Shown piece after piece: positions 52,899 through 61,405 of a DNA stretch of 64,000 nt. Position numbers and translations under genes: made by a program. The notes beneath the pieces were generated by a model, which did not search any database, was not told where the DNA came from, and worked only from the letters and a program-made list of their open reading frames with translations. Source of the stretch: Rhodoplanes elegans (GTDB lineage Bacteria > Pseudomonadota > Alphaproteobacteria > Rhizobiales > Xanthobacteraceae); contig NZ_NHSK01000076.1 of the NCBI RefSeq assembly GCF_016653355.1, forward strand, positions 62,001 to 126,000. Reading direction: 5' to 3'. Within the stretch, counting starts at the first letter, position 1. Each line of letters begins with the position of its first letter.

Positions 52899-53747
52899 TC
52901 ACGGCAGCGTCGCGATCCAGGTCGCGAGCGCGTCGACGACGGCCTTCGGCTGCTCGGGGATCAGCGCGTGGCTGGCGTTCGGAATCACCGCGATGGTGAC
53001 GCGCGCGCCGAACTCGTCCTTCATCTCGTTGCGCTTCGCCGGCGGCTTGAACGGATCCTGCTCGGCCTGCAGATCGAGCAGGGGCGCGGTGCCGCCGGAC
53101 CACCAGTCGCTCTGCTTGACGGCGGCGACCGCGGCGCGCTGGGCGTCGCGCACCTGTGGGTGCCAGCCGTCGAGCCACACGCGCGGATCGTTGCCCGGGG
53201 CGAAGAAGCCGAACCGCAGCGCGGCGAGCCGCTCCTCCTCGGGCAGCGACGGATTGCCCGCCTTGGTCACCGCGACGGTGAGCTCGGGCGCGTACTGCTT
53301 GGCCGCGGCGGCTGCGATGACGACGCCGCGCACCAGCGCCGGGTGGTCGACGGCGGTCATCCGCGCGACCCAGTTTCCGTAGGCGTGGCCGACCACGACG
53401 GCGCGGCCGCCGCCCAGCGTCTCGATCACGGTAGCGATGTCGCGGGCGAAGTCGTGCAGGCTGATGCCGGTCATCGGGCCTTTGCTGCGGCCGATGCCGC
53501 GCGGCTGCGGCCGCAGCACGCGGAAGCCGCGGGCCGCGAGCCCCTCGGCCACCGCGTCGTAGTCCTCCGAGTCGCGAGCGAGCGAGGGCAGCAGCACCAC
53601 GGCCGGCCCGCTGCCCTCGACGATCACGTCGATCTCGACGTCGGCATGGCGGACGATCTCGCGGTGGCGATCGGCCGCGGTCGCCGCCGTGACCAGCACG
53701 GCCAAGGCCGCGATCAGCCCGATCAGACTCTCGAACAGGGGCGTCAT
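52899..53747 (-). CDS. Alpha/beta hydrolase-fold protein, nucleophile Ser replaced
   Basis: 282-aa alpha/beta hydrolase with a signal-like N-terminus (LIGLIAALAVLVTAATAA). The nucleophile elbow is VVVGHAYGNWVARM, so the usual G-x-S-x-G is G-H-A-Y-G with alanine in place of serine. Later blocks AALRFGFFAPGNDPRVWLDG and IPNASHALIPEQP with the family histidine are intact. Similar G-H-A elbows exist in some families of unknown function. It may bind without hydrolysis or use another residue. Confidence 0.8.
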   Translation of the reverse strand: MTPLFESLIGLIAALAVLVTAATAADRHREIVRHADVEIDVIVEGSGPAVVLLPSLARDSEDYDAVAEGLAARGFRVLRPQPRGIGRSKGPMTGISLHDFARDIATVIETLGGGRAVVVGHAYGNWVARMTAVDHPALVRGVVIAAAAAKQYAPELTVAVTKAGNPSLPEEERLAALRFGFFAPGNDPRVWLDGWHPQVRDAQRAAVAAVKQSDWWSGGTAPLLDLQAEQDPFKPPAKRNEMKDEFGARVTIAVIPNASHALIPEQPKAVVDALATWIATLP

Positions 53748-53861
53748 CGTTCGTGTTCCTCTCCCTTTGGGGCTCGCTCTCGTGGAGACGAGACCTCGTC
53801 GTTGGGCCGGACGGTCCGGCGGGTCCGTCAGGACCGTGCCACCGTCCGGTCGTGTGCCGGC

Positions 53862-54488
53862 TCAGACCATCCGTCTGCCCCGTTCGGCGTCGAGCGTCTT
53901 CACGATCTCCGGAAGGCGCTCCTCTGCGGTGCGCGAGCACTGCTCGAAGATGCTGTTGCCGTGGCTGTCGATGCCGACCACCAGCGGTCCGAGATCGGCG
54001 ACCCGCAGCCTCACCAGGCGATAGTGGGAAATGAGATCGTCCCAGGCGACCGCGACGACGCTCCGGATCGCCTCGGTCAGCAGCGGGCAGCCGCCACCCA
54101 GGAACGACAGGTAGACGCAGCCGACCTCCTGCATGGCCGCGGTCGAGGTCATCCCGAGCCCGCCCTTGCCGCCGACCATGCGCAGCCGGTAGTGGCGGAT
54201 CAGGTCCGGCATCAGGCCGTCGAAGCGGGTGCTGGTGGTCGGGTTCATGTAGAGGACGTCGAAGCGGCCGTCGGTCTCCTCGCTGTAGCTGCCGAGGTGG
54301 AAGAGCGTGTCCTCGGTGATGTCGATGGGGAGCGCCCGGCCGGCCTTCATGTACTCGACGATGCGGTGGTGGGTCGGCAGGCCCGCCGTGATGGTGATGT
54401 CGCCGTTCAACGTCACCAGATCGCCGGCCTCGAGGGAGCGGACGTCGGCTTCCGTCACGGGGAGCGCGAGAGACTTGAGGTCCGGCAT
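53862..54488 (-). CDS. Class I fumarase/tartrate dehydratase, beta subunit
   Basis: 208-aa beta subunit of an Fe-S hydro-lyase (FumA C-terminal/TtdB type). Landmarks: VTLNGDITITAGLPTHHRIVEY, YMNPTTSTRFDGLMPDLIRH, GGKGGLGMTSTAAMQEVG. With the alpha subunit upstream it forms a [4Fe-4S] dehydratase acting on tartrate, malate, fumarate or mesaconate. Substrate choice is not possible from sequence. Confidence 0.9.
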   Translation of the reverse strand: MPDLKSLALPVTEADVRSLEAGDLVTLNGDITITAGLPTHHRIVEYMKAGRALPIDITEDTLFHLGSYSEETDGRFDVLYMNPTTSTRFDGLMPDLIRHYRLRMVGGKGGLGMTSTAAMQEVGCVYLSFLGGGCPLLTEAIRSVVAVAWDDLISHYRLVRLRVADLGPLVVGIDSHGNSIFEQCSRTAEERLPEIVKTLDAERGRRMV

Positions 54489-54497
54489 GCCGTGCTC

Positions 54498-55367
54498 CTA
54501 TTCGAGGGTCTCGATGCGGCCGTCGTCGTAGAGACGCGCGCTCGCCCGCCGATTGATCCAGCAGTTGAAGCACACGGCGACCGGCACGAAGCCGTGCGAC
54601 GCCGCGTAGTCGACATGGACGGCGAGCGCCGTGGTGTCGCCGCCCGTGCCCATCGGGCCGAAGCCGGTCTTGTTGACGGCATCGAGGAGCCGGGCCTCCA
54701 TGTCGGCGAGGATCGGCTCCGGGTTGATCTGCCCGAACGGGCGCAGCGACGCCTGCTTGGCGAGCTTGGCGCAGTAGTCGAAGGTGCCGCCGATGCCGAC
54801 ACCGATCACCACGGGCGGACAATGCTGCGATCCCGCCTTCAGGACGCAGTCCATCACGTAGCGCTCGATCACGTCGAGGCTCGGGAAGCTGAAGATCTCG
54901 AGCGCCGCCCAGCGGCCGGAGCCGAGCCCCTTCGGCGAGCAGGTGATCTCGAGCCAGTCGGCGCCGTCGACCAGCTCGAAGCTGACCAGCGGCATGCTGC
55001 GGCCCTTGTGGCCGCGCTCGAGCGTCAGCGGGTTCGTCACGTGCTTGAGGATCGGCGGCTGGACCGTGGCGACGAGATGGTCGAAGCCGTCGGAGATCGC
55101 CTGCCGGATGTTGCCCTCCAGGCGCACGGCCGTGCCGATCTTGACGAAATAGGTCGGAATCCCAGCGTCGGAGCAGAGATGGCGATCGGCCGCTTCGGCC
55201 CGCTGGGCGCTGCCGATCATCATCGACAGCACGCTCTGCGCCACCGGGCTGCTCTCCGCGGCGCGGGCCCGGACCAGCGCCGCCTTGGTGTCCTCGGGGA
55301 CCTTCTTCAGGGCGCTGCCGTAGAGCTGCGCGGCGACCGCCTTGACCTGCTCGTAAGTGACTGGCAC
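54498..55367 (-). CDS. Class I fumarase/tartrate dehydratase, alpha subunit
   Basis: 289-aa Fe-S alpha subunit. The cysteines expected for the cluster are at CSDAGIPTYF, VLKAGSQHCPPVVIGVGIGG and VAVCFNCWINRRA. TFDYCAKLAKQASLRPFGQI and GPMGTGGDTTALAVHVDY are family motifs. Starts at 55367 after a short leader that carries the operator at 55459-55480. First gene of the minus-strand operon of six. Confidence 0.92.
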   Translation of the reverse strand: MPVTYEQVKAVAAQLYGSALKKVPEDTKAALVRARAAESSPVAQSVLSMMIGSAQRAEAADRHLCSDAGIPTYFVKIGTAVRLEGNIRQAISDGFDHLVATVQPPILKHVTNPLTLERGHKGRSMPLVSFELVDGADWLEITCSPKGLGSGRWAALEIFSFPSLDVIERYVMDCVLKAGSQHCPPVVIGVGIGGTFDYCAKLAKQASLRPFGQINPEPILADMEARLLDAVNKTGFGPMGTGGDTTALAVHVDYAASHGFVPVAVCFNCWINRRASARLYDDGRIETLE

Positions 55368-55674
55368 GGGCGTGACCCTCTGTGGTCGCGGCGATCCGGG
55401 TGCAGCTCTTCGTCGGGGACGTCTCTGGTCGACGGCGGGGCGGACGACCTCTTGCCTTAAAGGTCATAAAGATGACATTATAAGGACAATCAGCTAGCTG
55501 AATAAGGAAACGGTGTCAACACATGGACGATCCGCAGCACGTGGCGACACGGATGGAAGCGGGGCCGCACTGCAGCATGCGCCGCTCCGCTCCTCAGGCC
55601 GGCGACGGCGTCGCGTCGGCCGACCGTCGTCCCGGAGCCGAGCCGTCGACGTCATGACGAAAAGCGAGTGTCCG
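55368..55674. other. Divergent region between hydro-lyase operon and GST
   Basis: 307 bp, no gene. Holds the operator-like sequence at 55459-55480 and a relatively AT-rich stretch to about 55510. Confidence 0.55.
55459..55480. promoter_or_regulatory. Operator-like AGGTCA-N6-TGACA site
   Basis: AAAGGTCA-TAAAGA-TGACATTA, the same half-site and 6-bp spacer as at 43592-43613. It is 92 bp before the hydro-lyase operon start. Confidence 0.6.
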
Positions 55675-56283
55675 ATGAAACTCCACTGGTCTCCCCGCTC
55701 TCCGTTCGTCCGCAAGGTGATGCTGTTCGCCCACGAGACCGGCCTGGTCGACAGGTTGGAGCTGCGGCGGACCGTCGTCGCGATGACGAAGCCGAATCCG
55801 GAGCTGCTTCCGGACAATCCGCTCAACAAGATCCCGACCCTGATCCTCGACGATGGGTCGTCCCTCTACGACTCCATCGTCATCTGCGAGTATCTGGACG
55901 GCCTGCACGGCGGTGCGAAGCTGTTCCCCGAGGAGCCGAAGGCCTATTTCACGGCGATGCGCCGCTGCGCGCTCGGCGACGGCCTGCTCGACCTCCTGAT
56001 CCTGTGGCGCAACGAGCGCGAGCGGAAGCACCCCGATCCTGATTACCTTGCCGCCTATGCGGTGAAGTTCGACGCGAGCCTCGCCGCGCTGGAGAGCGAG
56101 GCCGACGCGCTCGCTGCGACGCCGTTCGGCATCGGCCATATCGCGATCGGATGCGCGCTGTCCTACACGGGCTTCCGCTTCCCCGATCTGGAATGGCGTC
56201 CGCGCCATCCGAAGATCGCCGCCTGGCTCGCCGACTTCTCGCGGCGCCCCGCCGCCGTCGCCACCGAGGCGCGCGACGGCTGA
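55675..56283 (+). CDS. Glutathione S-transferase family protein
   Basis: 202-aa GST. N-terminal thioredoxin-like domain MKLHWSPRSPFVRKVMLF with the serine of the active site, NPLNKIPTLILDDGSSLYDS with the Ile-Pro and Ser-Asp of the glutathione site. Helical C-terminal domain FPDLEWRPRHPKIAAWLADF. The ATG at 55675 fits the family; an in-frame ATG at 55654 is the alternative. May conjugate glutathione to a reactive pathway intermediate. Confidence 0.9.
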   Translation: MKLHWSPRSPFVRKVMLFAHETGLVDRLELRRTVVAMTKPNPELLPDNPLNKIPTLILDDGSSLYDSIVICEYLDGLHGGAKLFPEEPKAYFTAMRRCALGDGLLDLLILWRNERERKHPDPDYLAAYAVKFDASLAALESEADALAATPFGIGHIAIGCALSYTGFRFPDLEWRPRHPKIAAWLADFSRRPAAVATEARDG

Positions 56284-56332
56284 GGCGCGCGACGTCTGAT
56301 ATCGGCCGACACGCCGGCCCCGAGACGCGAAA

Positions 56333-56360
56333 GGACCGACAGGCGGGCGCCTGCCGGTCC
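56333..56360. terminator. Hairpin between GST and thiolase genes
   Basis: Arms 56333-56344 and 56349-56360, 12 bp with one mismatch, loop of 4. Between convergent genes. Confidence 0.65.
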
Positions 56361-56382
56361 ATTCTCCGCGAAGCGTGCGACG

Positions 56383-57525
56383 TCAGCGCTTCAGGATCGT
56401 CACGGCGCAGTTGCCGCCGGCGCCGAGCACGTGTGCGAGCCCGACCTTCGCGCCCTCGACCTGGCGCTTTCCGGACTGTCCGCGGAGCTGCGACACGATC
56501 TCCACCACCTGGCCGAGATGCGAGGCGCCGACCGGCTCGCCCTTGCTGATCAGGCCGCCGCTCATGTTCACCGGCTTGGCGCCGCCGATCTCGGTGGTGC
56601 CGTCGTCGATCAGGCGGCCGGCCTCGCCGAGCCCGCACAGGCCGAGCTCCTCGTAGATCTCGATCTCGCAGAACGCGTCGGTGTCCTGGACCTCGAAGCA
56701 GTCGATGTCCTCCGGTCCGAGCCCGGCCCGCTCGTAGGCCATCTTGCCGGTCACCTCGGTCGGCCCGGGATTGTTCGCCGTGGCGCTCATGCTGTCGGCC
56801 GGGCAGCGGAAGTCGGCCGAGAAACGCGCGATGCTGTGGCAGCAGGCCGCGATGGTGATCGGGTCGCCGCCGAGCTTCGCGGCGCGCTCCTTCGAGGCGA
56901 CGACGACGGCGGCGGCGCCGTCGTTGGGCGCGCAGATCTCGAGCCGCCGGATCGGGTCGCAGACCAGCGGCGAATGGAGAATCTCCTCCAGGCCGAACTC
57001 CTTGCGATACATGGAATTCGGATTGTGCACGCTGTTGCGGTGGTTCTTGTAGGCGACCTTGGCGATGTGCAGATCGGTGGTGCCGAACTCGTGCATGTGG
57101 CGGCGCGCTCGCATCGACCAGTAGCTCGGGTTGAGCGACATGCCCATCGCGATCTGCCACGGCGCGTAGATCATTCGTGGATCCATGAAGCCGCGCGGCA
57201 TCTTTTCGGTGCCGAGCACCATCACGAGGTCGGCCTCGCCGGAGCGGATCGCGAGGATCGCCTGACGCAGCGCGACGCCGCCGGAGGCGCACGCCGCCTC
57301 GACGTCGACGATCGGGATGTCGGTCGAGCCGAGCCGGCGCAGGATGCGCGCCCCGGAGGTCGCGGGAAGATACATGCGCGCCAGATAGGCGGCCTGGATG
57401 TCCTTCCAGGCGACCCCGGCATCAGCGAGCGCGGCGGCCGCCGCATGGGCGCCGATCTCTTCGTAGCTCGTGTCGAACCGGCCGAACGGATGGATGCCGG
57501 CCCCCAGAATCACGACATCGGACAT
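56383..57525 (-). CDS. Thiolase-like protein (SCP2/lipid-transfer thiolase type)
   Basis: 380-aa thiolase-fold protein. The cysteine region is VDVEAACASGGVALRQAI near residue 79; later LEICAPNDGAAAVVVAS and the C-terminal GLAHVLGAGGNCAVTILK region. Two histidine blocks (GGLISKGEPVGASHLGQVVE) match thiolases of the acetyl-CoA acetyltransferase/nonspecific-lipid-transfer type. Linked to a DUF35 protein, the usual partner of this group. Ends a CoA-thioester pathway by thiolysis. Confidence 0.9.
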   Translation of the reverse strand: MSDVVILGAGIHPFGRFDTSYEEIGAHAAAAALADAGVAWKDIQAAYLARMYLPATSGARILRRLGSTDIPIVDVEAACASGGVALRQAILAIRSGEADLVMVLGTEKMPRGFMDPRMIYAPWQIAMGMSLNPSYWSMRARRHMHEFGTTDLHIAKVAYKNHRNSVHNPNSMYRKEFGLEEILHSPLVCDPIRRLEICAPNDGAAAVVVASKERAAKLGGDPITIAACCHSIARFSADFRCPADSMSATANNPGPTEVTGKMAYERAGLGPEDIDCFEVQDTDAFCEIEIYEELGLCGLGEAGRLIDDGTTEIGGAKPVNMSGGLISKGEPVGASHLGQVVEIVSQLRGQSGKRQVEGAKVGLAHVLGAGGNCAVTILKR

Positions 57526-57537
57526 GATCGATCCTCT

Positions 57538-57999
57538 TCAGCTCTCGGCCGCGAACGCGAAGGCGACGACGTCCTCGCCGGACGGTCCGACGTGGTGGAT
57601 CGCGACCTTCAGGGTCAGCGGCATGCCGACGCGCAGGCTGTCGACGTCGCCCTCGATCGGCGACATCACCCGCAGCCCGTCGGGCAGCTCGACAAGACCG
57701 AGGCCGAACGGCCGGAACGGCTCCGGCCCGCGATAGTCACCCGGCGGCTTGTGGCGCACCACCGTGTAGGTCCACAGCTCACCGCGGTCGGAGAGCGGGA
57801 TCGTCTCGAGGTCGCTGCCGCCGCAGTTCGGGCACAGGCTGTTGCGGCCGAGCGTGACCTCGCCGCAGTGGCGACAGCGCGATCCCTGCAGCCGGACCCG
57901 GCCGAGATCGTCCAGCGGCTCCGTCAGCACGCCGTCACGAATTGCCACCCTGCGCGGGCCCCCGGTATCGTTCGCCATGTCTGCGGCCATGTCTGCCAT
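57538..57999 (-). CDS. DUF35 zinc-ribbon OB-fold protein, thiolase partner
   Basis: About 153 aa. The rubredoxin-like zinc ribbon has CRHCGEVTLGRNSLCPNCGG near residues 40-60, followed by an OB-fold (ELWTYTVVRHKPPGD and later strands). Zinc-ribbon plus OB-fold proteins sit beside SCP2-type thiolases and assist acyl-CoA binding. Several ATGs are available (58011, 57999, 57990, 57978); 57999 follows GGGAG closely. Directly upstream of the thiolase. Confidence 0.88.
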   Translation of the reverse strand: MADMAADMANDTGGPRRVAIRDGVLTEPLDDLGRVRLQGSRCRHCGEVTLGRNSLCPNCGGSDLETIPLSDRGELWTYTVVRHKPPGDYRGPEPFRPFGLGLVELPDGLRVMSPIEGDVDSLRVGMPLTLKVAIHHVGPSGEDVVAFAFAAES

Positions 58000-58482
58000 G
58001 CTCCCGTGCAAGGACCGATCTTCGACGCGAGATGACGTCGGGCCGCGCCGCCGGTTCCTCCGGATTTGTTTAGGTCATAATGCTAGCCTTTAGAGCATGA
58101 GGGGTCAAGGGCGCGGTGGCGCGCCCGTGGGCGATCGGCCGATCGCAGCGATACCCGCCGAGATCGGAGATCGATCGCGAACGTCGTCCGCTCGACTCGG
58201 CGCTCGACCGCATGGAGCCAGTAGTCGGCTTCGCCGCAGACTCGATCCGGGCTGGAGCGCTTGGTCGTCGGGGATTTGTCGGTGCCGGCCGCCACCCCCG
58301 GCAAAGCCGATGCCGGACCAGGCGAGGGCTACCGTGAGCACGTCGCCGGTTCAGGCCATCGGGGCGCACAGCCATGGCCCGGCGAGGATCACGCCGGCGC
58401 TGTCGTGGCGCTCGGCCGCCGACAGGACGGCGGCATCGACCGCGTCGGCCGTATCGGAAAGGTCGCTATCGCCGCCAGGGCA
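58000..58482. other. Intergenic region before DUF35-thiolase operon
   Basis: 483 bp. It has the degenerate operator at 58070-58091; beyond that no gene or clear repeat is seen. Small overlapping open frames are not supported. Confidence 0.5.
58070..58091. promoter_or_regulatory. Degenerate copy of the TTAGGTCA-N6 operator
   Basis: TTAGGTCA-TAATGC-TAGCCTTT. The first arm and spacer start match 43592-43613 exactly; the second arm matches 4 of 8. About 70 bp before the DUF35 start. Confidence 0.5.
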
Positions 58483-58611
58483 TCAAAAGAAGTCGGTGAA
58501 GTTGAACAGCCACAGAAAGCCACCCGACACGACCGCGGCCAGAATCGCGAGCGCGACGAGAATGCGACGGTCGAACGTCGCCGAGCCGGAGGCGTCGAGG
58601 GCTGGTTCCAT
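58483..58611 (-). CDS. 42-aa single-TM protein
   Basis: Small protein with one membrane helix: RRILVALAILAAVVSGGFLW then LFNFTDFF. ATG at 58611 with an AGGA ribosome site. No family. Lies after the DUF1488 pair on the same strand. Confidence 0.5.
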   Translation of the reverse strand: MEPALDASGSATFDRRILVALAILAAVVSGGFLWLFNFTDFF

Positions 58612-58672
58612 GGTTCCTGATCCGGTGAGGGAGGACCTGCATGCCGGATCGGCTGGACCGATCCGTCGCGGT

Positions 58673-58942
58673 TCAGAAGTCGTCGTCGCTGAGCGCATGC
58701 GCTCCACTCCCGCCGCGCGCATAGGCCTTCACGGCGGCGGCCTGGATGCGGTCACGATGCGCATCGAACGCCTGCAACATGCTCGGCTCATCCGCGGACA
58801 TGCCCGGCTGGAGCTGCCGAAGAATGCCCTCCGCCACGAAGAACGCGGCCTCCATGGCCCTGTCGTGCGCCCAGAATCCCACAGCGCGGCGGGTCGCATC
58901 GTAGTAGCGCGAGCGGTTCGGAAAGCGCAGCGCGACGGTCAT
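58673..58942 (-). CDS. DUF1488 family protein
   Basis: 89-aa protein of the DUF1488 family. The start TVALRFPNRSRYYDATRRAV and GFWAHDRAMEAAFFVAEGIL are typical; the end is YARGGSGAHALSDDDF. Function unknown. The ATG overlaps the stop of the upstream gene (ATGA at 58939-58942), so the pair is coupled. Confidence 0.75.
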   Translation of the reverse strand: MTVALRFPNRSRYYDATRRAVGFWAHDRAMEAAFFVAEGILRQLQPGMSADEPSMLQAFDAHRDRIQAAAVKAYARGGSGAHALSDDDF

Positions 58943-59241
58943 CCGACCGATCCGTTGGACAGGACCTCGAAGTCTTTCAGAACATCGGCGATCAGGCGCT
59001 GCCGGCGTGGATCCAGCGCTGCCGGAGTGGCGGCGAACAGCGAGAGCAGATAGTGCGCCTTCTCGGCCGCCTCCGCCCAGCTCTGGGCCGGCGCGGCCAG
59101 AAGGTGGGACTCCAACGCCTGCTCACGCTCGCGCAGGGCCTTGGCGTTCGCCTCGACGTCGGCGCGCATCCGCCGCAGCTCGGTCGCCTGCTGAGCGATC
59201 ATTCCACGGTGATTGTCGAGCGTCACGGGCTGATCGGTCAT
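58939..59241 (-). CDS. Hypothetical coiled-coil protein
   Basis: 100-aa protein. Residues 10-45 form a helical, probably coiled-coil stretch (QQATELRRMRADVEANAKAL). The ATG at 59241 is chosen over a longer frame to 59277. Coupled to the DUF1488 gene downstream. No family known to me. Confidence 0.6.
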   Translation of the reverse strand: MTDQPVTLDNHRGMIAQQATELRRMRADVEANAKALREREQALESHLLAAPAQSWAEAAEKAHYLLSLFAATPAALDPRRQRLIADVLKDFEVLSNGSVG

Positions 59242-59680
59242 CTGGGCCTCTGGCGATGATCGCCGGAGGACCACCATGGACCTCGCCGGCGATATAAGCG
59301 AGACAATTCGCTGTATCCCGATGTCGCAACGGTCCGCGCGGAGAGCGCCTCCGTCCCGTCGTGAGACTCGCCACCTTCGTGAAACTGCAGCCTTCGATGA
59401 GAGAAGCCGTCGTGAAAAAGACGGACCATCTCGATAATAGGCTGGTCATCGTGAGACGAGACCGTCGTGAGAGGTGGTCTCGTGATAACGTTGATTCGGC
59501 GCCGCGGTCGTTCGGGGTCGAGATCGTATCGGGGGCGAAATCGTAGCGAAGCCGCTCGTCACATTCGCTTCTTTGCCCTTCTCCATCGCTGGAACATTCT
59601 CTCTCTTCGGGCGTTGACCCTTGTTCCTCGGACAGGTCCGCGATGTCGACGCCCCCTTCGGGAGGCAGGAAGGATCCTTC
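59242..59680. other. Intergenic region with GTCGTGA repeats and a dyad
   Basis: 439 bp. It has several GTCGTGA-type elements (for example near 59408 and 59464) and a perfect dyad ACGAGACC (59456-59463) with GGTCTCGT (59476-59483). No gene supported. Confidence 0.4.
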
Positions 59681-60007
59681 ATGACGACGTTCCTGCGAGC
59701 CGAGAAGCCCGACGCCGACTGCGTGACGATCGCCTTCTGGAGCGAAGAAGGGATCACACGCTGCCGCATGCTCGGTCCGACGAAGATGATCTTCGGGCAA
59801 CCGTTCGAGCTGCACGGGCCGGTCGCCGGCTCGGCGGCCGTCGTGCGGTCCCTCGAGATCGGACGTCGGTTCGCGGACGATCTCGGCGTGCCGATGGTGA
59901 TCGTCGATCCGGACCGGCTGTGGAACGACGCCTGGGGCACGCTCGCCGACCGCGGCGCGCCCGGCCCACTCCTGCCGAGCGAGACGATCGGCTCGGTCCG
60001 AATTTGA
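59681..60007 (+). CDS. Hypothetical protein
   Basis: 108-aa protein, ribosome site AGGAAGG before ATG at 59681. Compact alpha/beta sequence (TTFLRAEKPDADCVTIAF, GPTKMIFGQPFELHGP, VPMVIVDPDRLWNDAW) resembling small uncharacterised alphaproteobacterial proteins. The stop overlaps a possible TTG start of the next gene. Confidence 0.6.
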   Translation: MTTFLRAEKPDADCVTIAFWSEEGITRCRMLGPTKMIFGQPFELHGPVAGSAAVVRSLEIGRRFADDLGVPMVIVDPDRLWNDAWGTLADRGAPGPLLPSETIGSVRI

Positions 60008-60423
60008 GACCCGCGAGCGAAGCCCTCACGGCGACGATCGGCGCGCCCGCGTGCAGCTTGGCGCGATCGCGCATCGGCCTTGCCGTTTTACTGGCGGCAC
60101 TCGCGCTGCCGGGTGCAGTGGCGACCGCGATCGCCGCCGGCGACCAGCCGGTGTTGGGACACGGCAATGTCGCCTGCCGGGCCTGGAGCGACGACCGACG
60201 CAGCCCGACGTCTGCCGGCGAGCCGCGGACCGCCTGGATTCTCGGATTCCTCACCGCCACCAGTCAGTACGGCGAGGCACCGGCAACCGACGTGTCGCGC
60301 GGCAGGAGCACCGAGGAGATCGTGGCGGCGATCGACCGGTATTGCGGCGAGCACCCCGACGACTCGCTTCACAAGGCCTCGTCGGTGTTGGTCGAGACCT
60401 GGCGCCAGCAGGCGAAGCCGTGA
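60004..60423 (+). CDS. Secreted small protein, HdeA-like
   Basis: Up to 139 aa, with TTG at 60004 or 60058 as start (no ATG in frame). The signal segment RIGLAVLLAALALPGAVATA is clear. The mature part has TAWILGFLTATSQYG and AAIDRYCGEHPDDSLHKASS, a pattern like small secreted proteins with an HdeA-type helical fold. Two cysteines could form a disulfide. Start uncertain. Confidence 0.55.
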   Translation: MRPASEALTATIGAPACSLARSRIGLAVLLAALALPGAVATAIAAGDQPVLGHGNVACRAWSDDRRSPTSAGEPRTAWILGFLTATSQYGEAPATDVSRGRSTEEIVAAIDRYCGEHPDDSLHKASSVLVETWRQQAKP

Positions 60424-60538
60424 CGACACGACGAGTGCGGCGCAGCGACCAAACCCACATGTCACGAGGCGCCGTCGCCCGTGGACAAGAACCCGAAGCA
60501 TCAGGCCGGTCGTTGCCGGCGCCCTTGGAGATCGATCA

Positions 60539-60841
60539 ATGAACACCCGATCCGTTCGCGTGCGTGAGGATGCCGAGAAGCGTTTCAAACGGAAGGCCGA
60601 GGATGTCGCACTCGCCAGCCGGGCGGCGGCGGATTACGCCGCGGCCCACCAGGGCGCGCTCGTCAACATGGCGCGGCTGAAGGCGTTGCGAATCGCGCGC
60701 GATGCCGGAGCGGTCCTCGCAAGCGCTCCCGTTCCCGTCCCCGCACCCGCGATCGCGGCGCCGCGGGCGAAGCGGGCGCGGCCGGCGCCGCTCGGCCATC
60801 GGCTGAAGCGCGTGAGCACCTCCGAGCGGGCGACATCCTGA
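60539..60841 (+). CDS. Basic hypothetical protein
   Basis: 100-aa, Arg/Lys- and Ala-rich, with a Pro-rich stretch (PVPVPAPAIAAPRAKRARPA). ATG at 60539 with GGAG upstream. N-terminus RVREDAEKRFKRKAEDVALA is helical. No recognised family. It is followed by a 46-bp palindrome. Confidence 0.5.
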   Translation: MNTRSVRVREDAEKRFKRKAEDVALASRAAADYAAAHQGALVNMARLKALRIARDAGAVLASAPVPVPAPAIAAPRAKRARPAPLGHRLKRVSTSERATS

Positions 60842-60894
60842 TCGCGATGTGAGCCGGCCGGTCCGTCGACCGGCACGGCATACGGCACGCGGAA

Positions 60895-60940
60895 ACGTCC
60901 CGGTGGATCCGGCCTCGCGAGGCCGGATCCACCGGGACGT
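60895..60940. terminator. 46-bp perfect palindrome between convergent genes
   Basis: Perfect palindrome of 46 bp (23-bp arms, no unpaired centre), giving a very stable stem. It lies between the basic protein gene and the convergent small gene at 61029-61184, so it should terminate both transcripts. No T-tract. Confidence 0.8.
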
Positions 60941-61028
60941 CTGCTCGTCGGGGCTGGAACGGATGTCGGAACCGTGCGACAGGCGCGGCGCCGCGCGGTG
61001 ACGGTGCCGCGGCAGGCCGCCACCCGGC

Positions 61029-61184
61029 TCAGGCCTTGCTCTTCCTGAACAGTTCGCTCGTCGAGACGACCGTTGGTCTGCCCTTGGGCGCACCCGTCGG
61101 CGCGCTCGTGGCGATCGCGCCCTGCACCTTGTTCTTCTTCGGCTTCTTCTGCTCTCGATTGCCGCGCCGCTTCTCCTTCGACAT
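61029..61184 (-). CDS. 51-aa Lys-rich small protein
   Basis: MSKEKRRGNREQKKPKKNK start, then a Pro/Ala-rich end with SELFRKSKA. Small basic proteins of this type occur in Hyphomicrobiales genomes; that is recollection. Function unknown. ATG at 61184 with GAGG upstream. Confidence 0.6.
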   Translation of the reverse strand: MSKEKRRGNREQKKPKKNKVQGAIATSAPTGAPKGRPTVVSTSELFRKSKA

Positions 61185-61405
61185 GCCGTCCTCCTCGGGC
61201 TTTTTCGGGCCGTTCGGCCCTCTTCAAGCAGAACGGCCCCGCACCTCGGAGAGGCGCGGGGCCGAGACGAGGCGCCGAGCGCCTCCTCGAGGGTGATTGT
61301 CGCCGCATCCTTCATCCGGGCCGCCAGTACATCCGTGGTCGGCCGATCGGAACGATGCGGGCTGTGCCGGCGGCGTGGCGAGATACGCCCGGGCCGCCGA
61401 GACAA

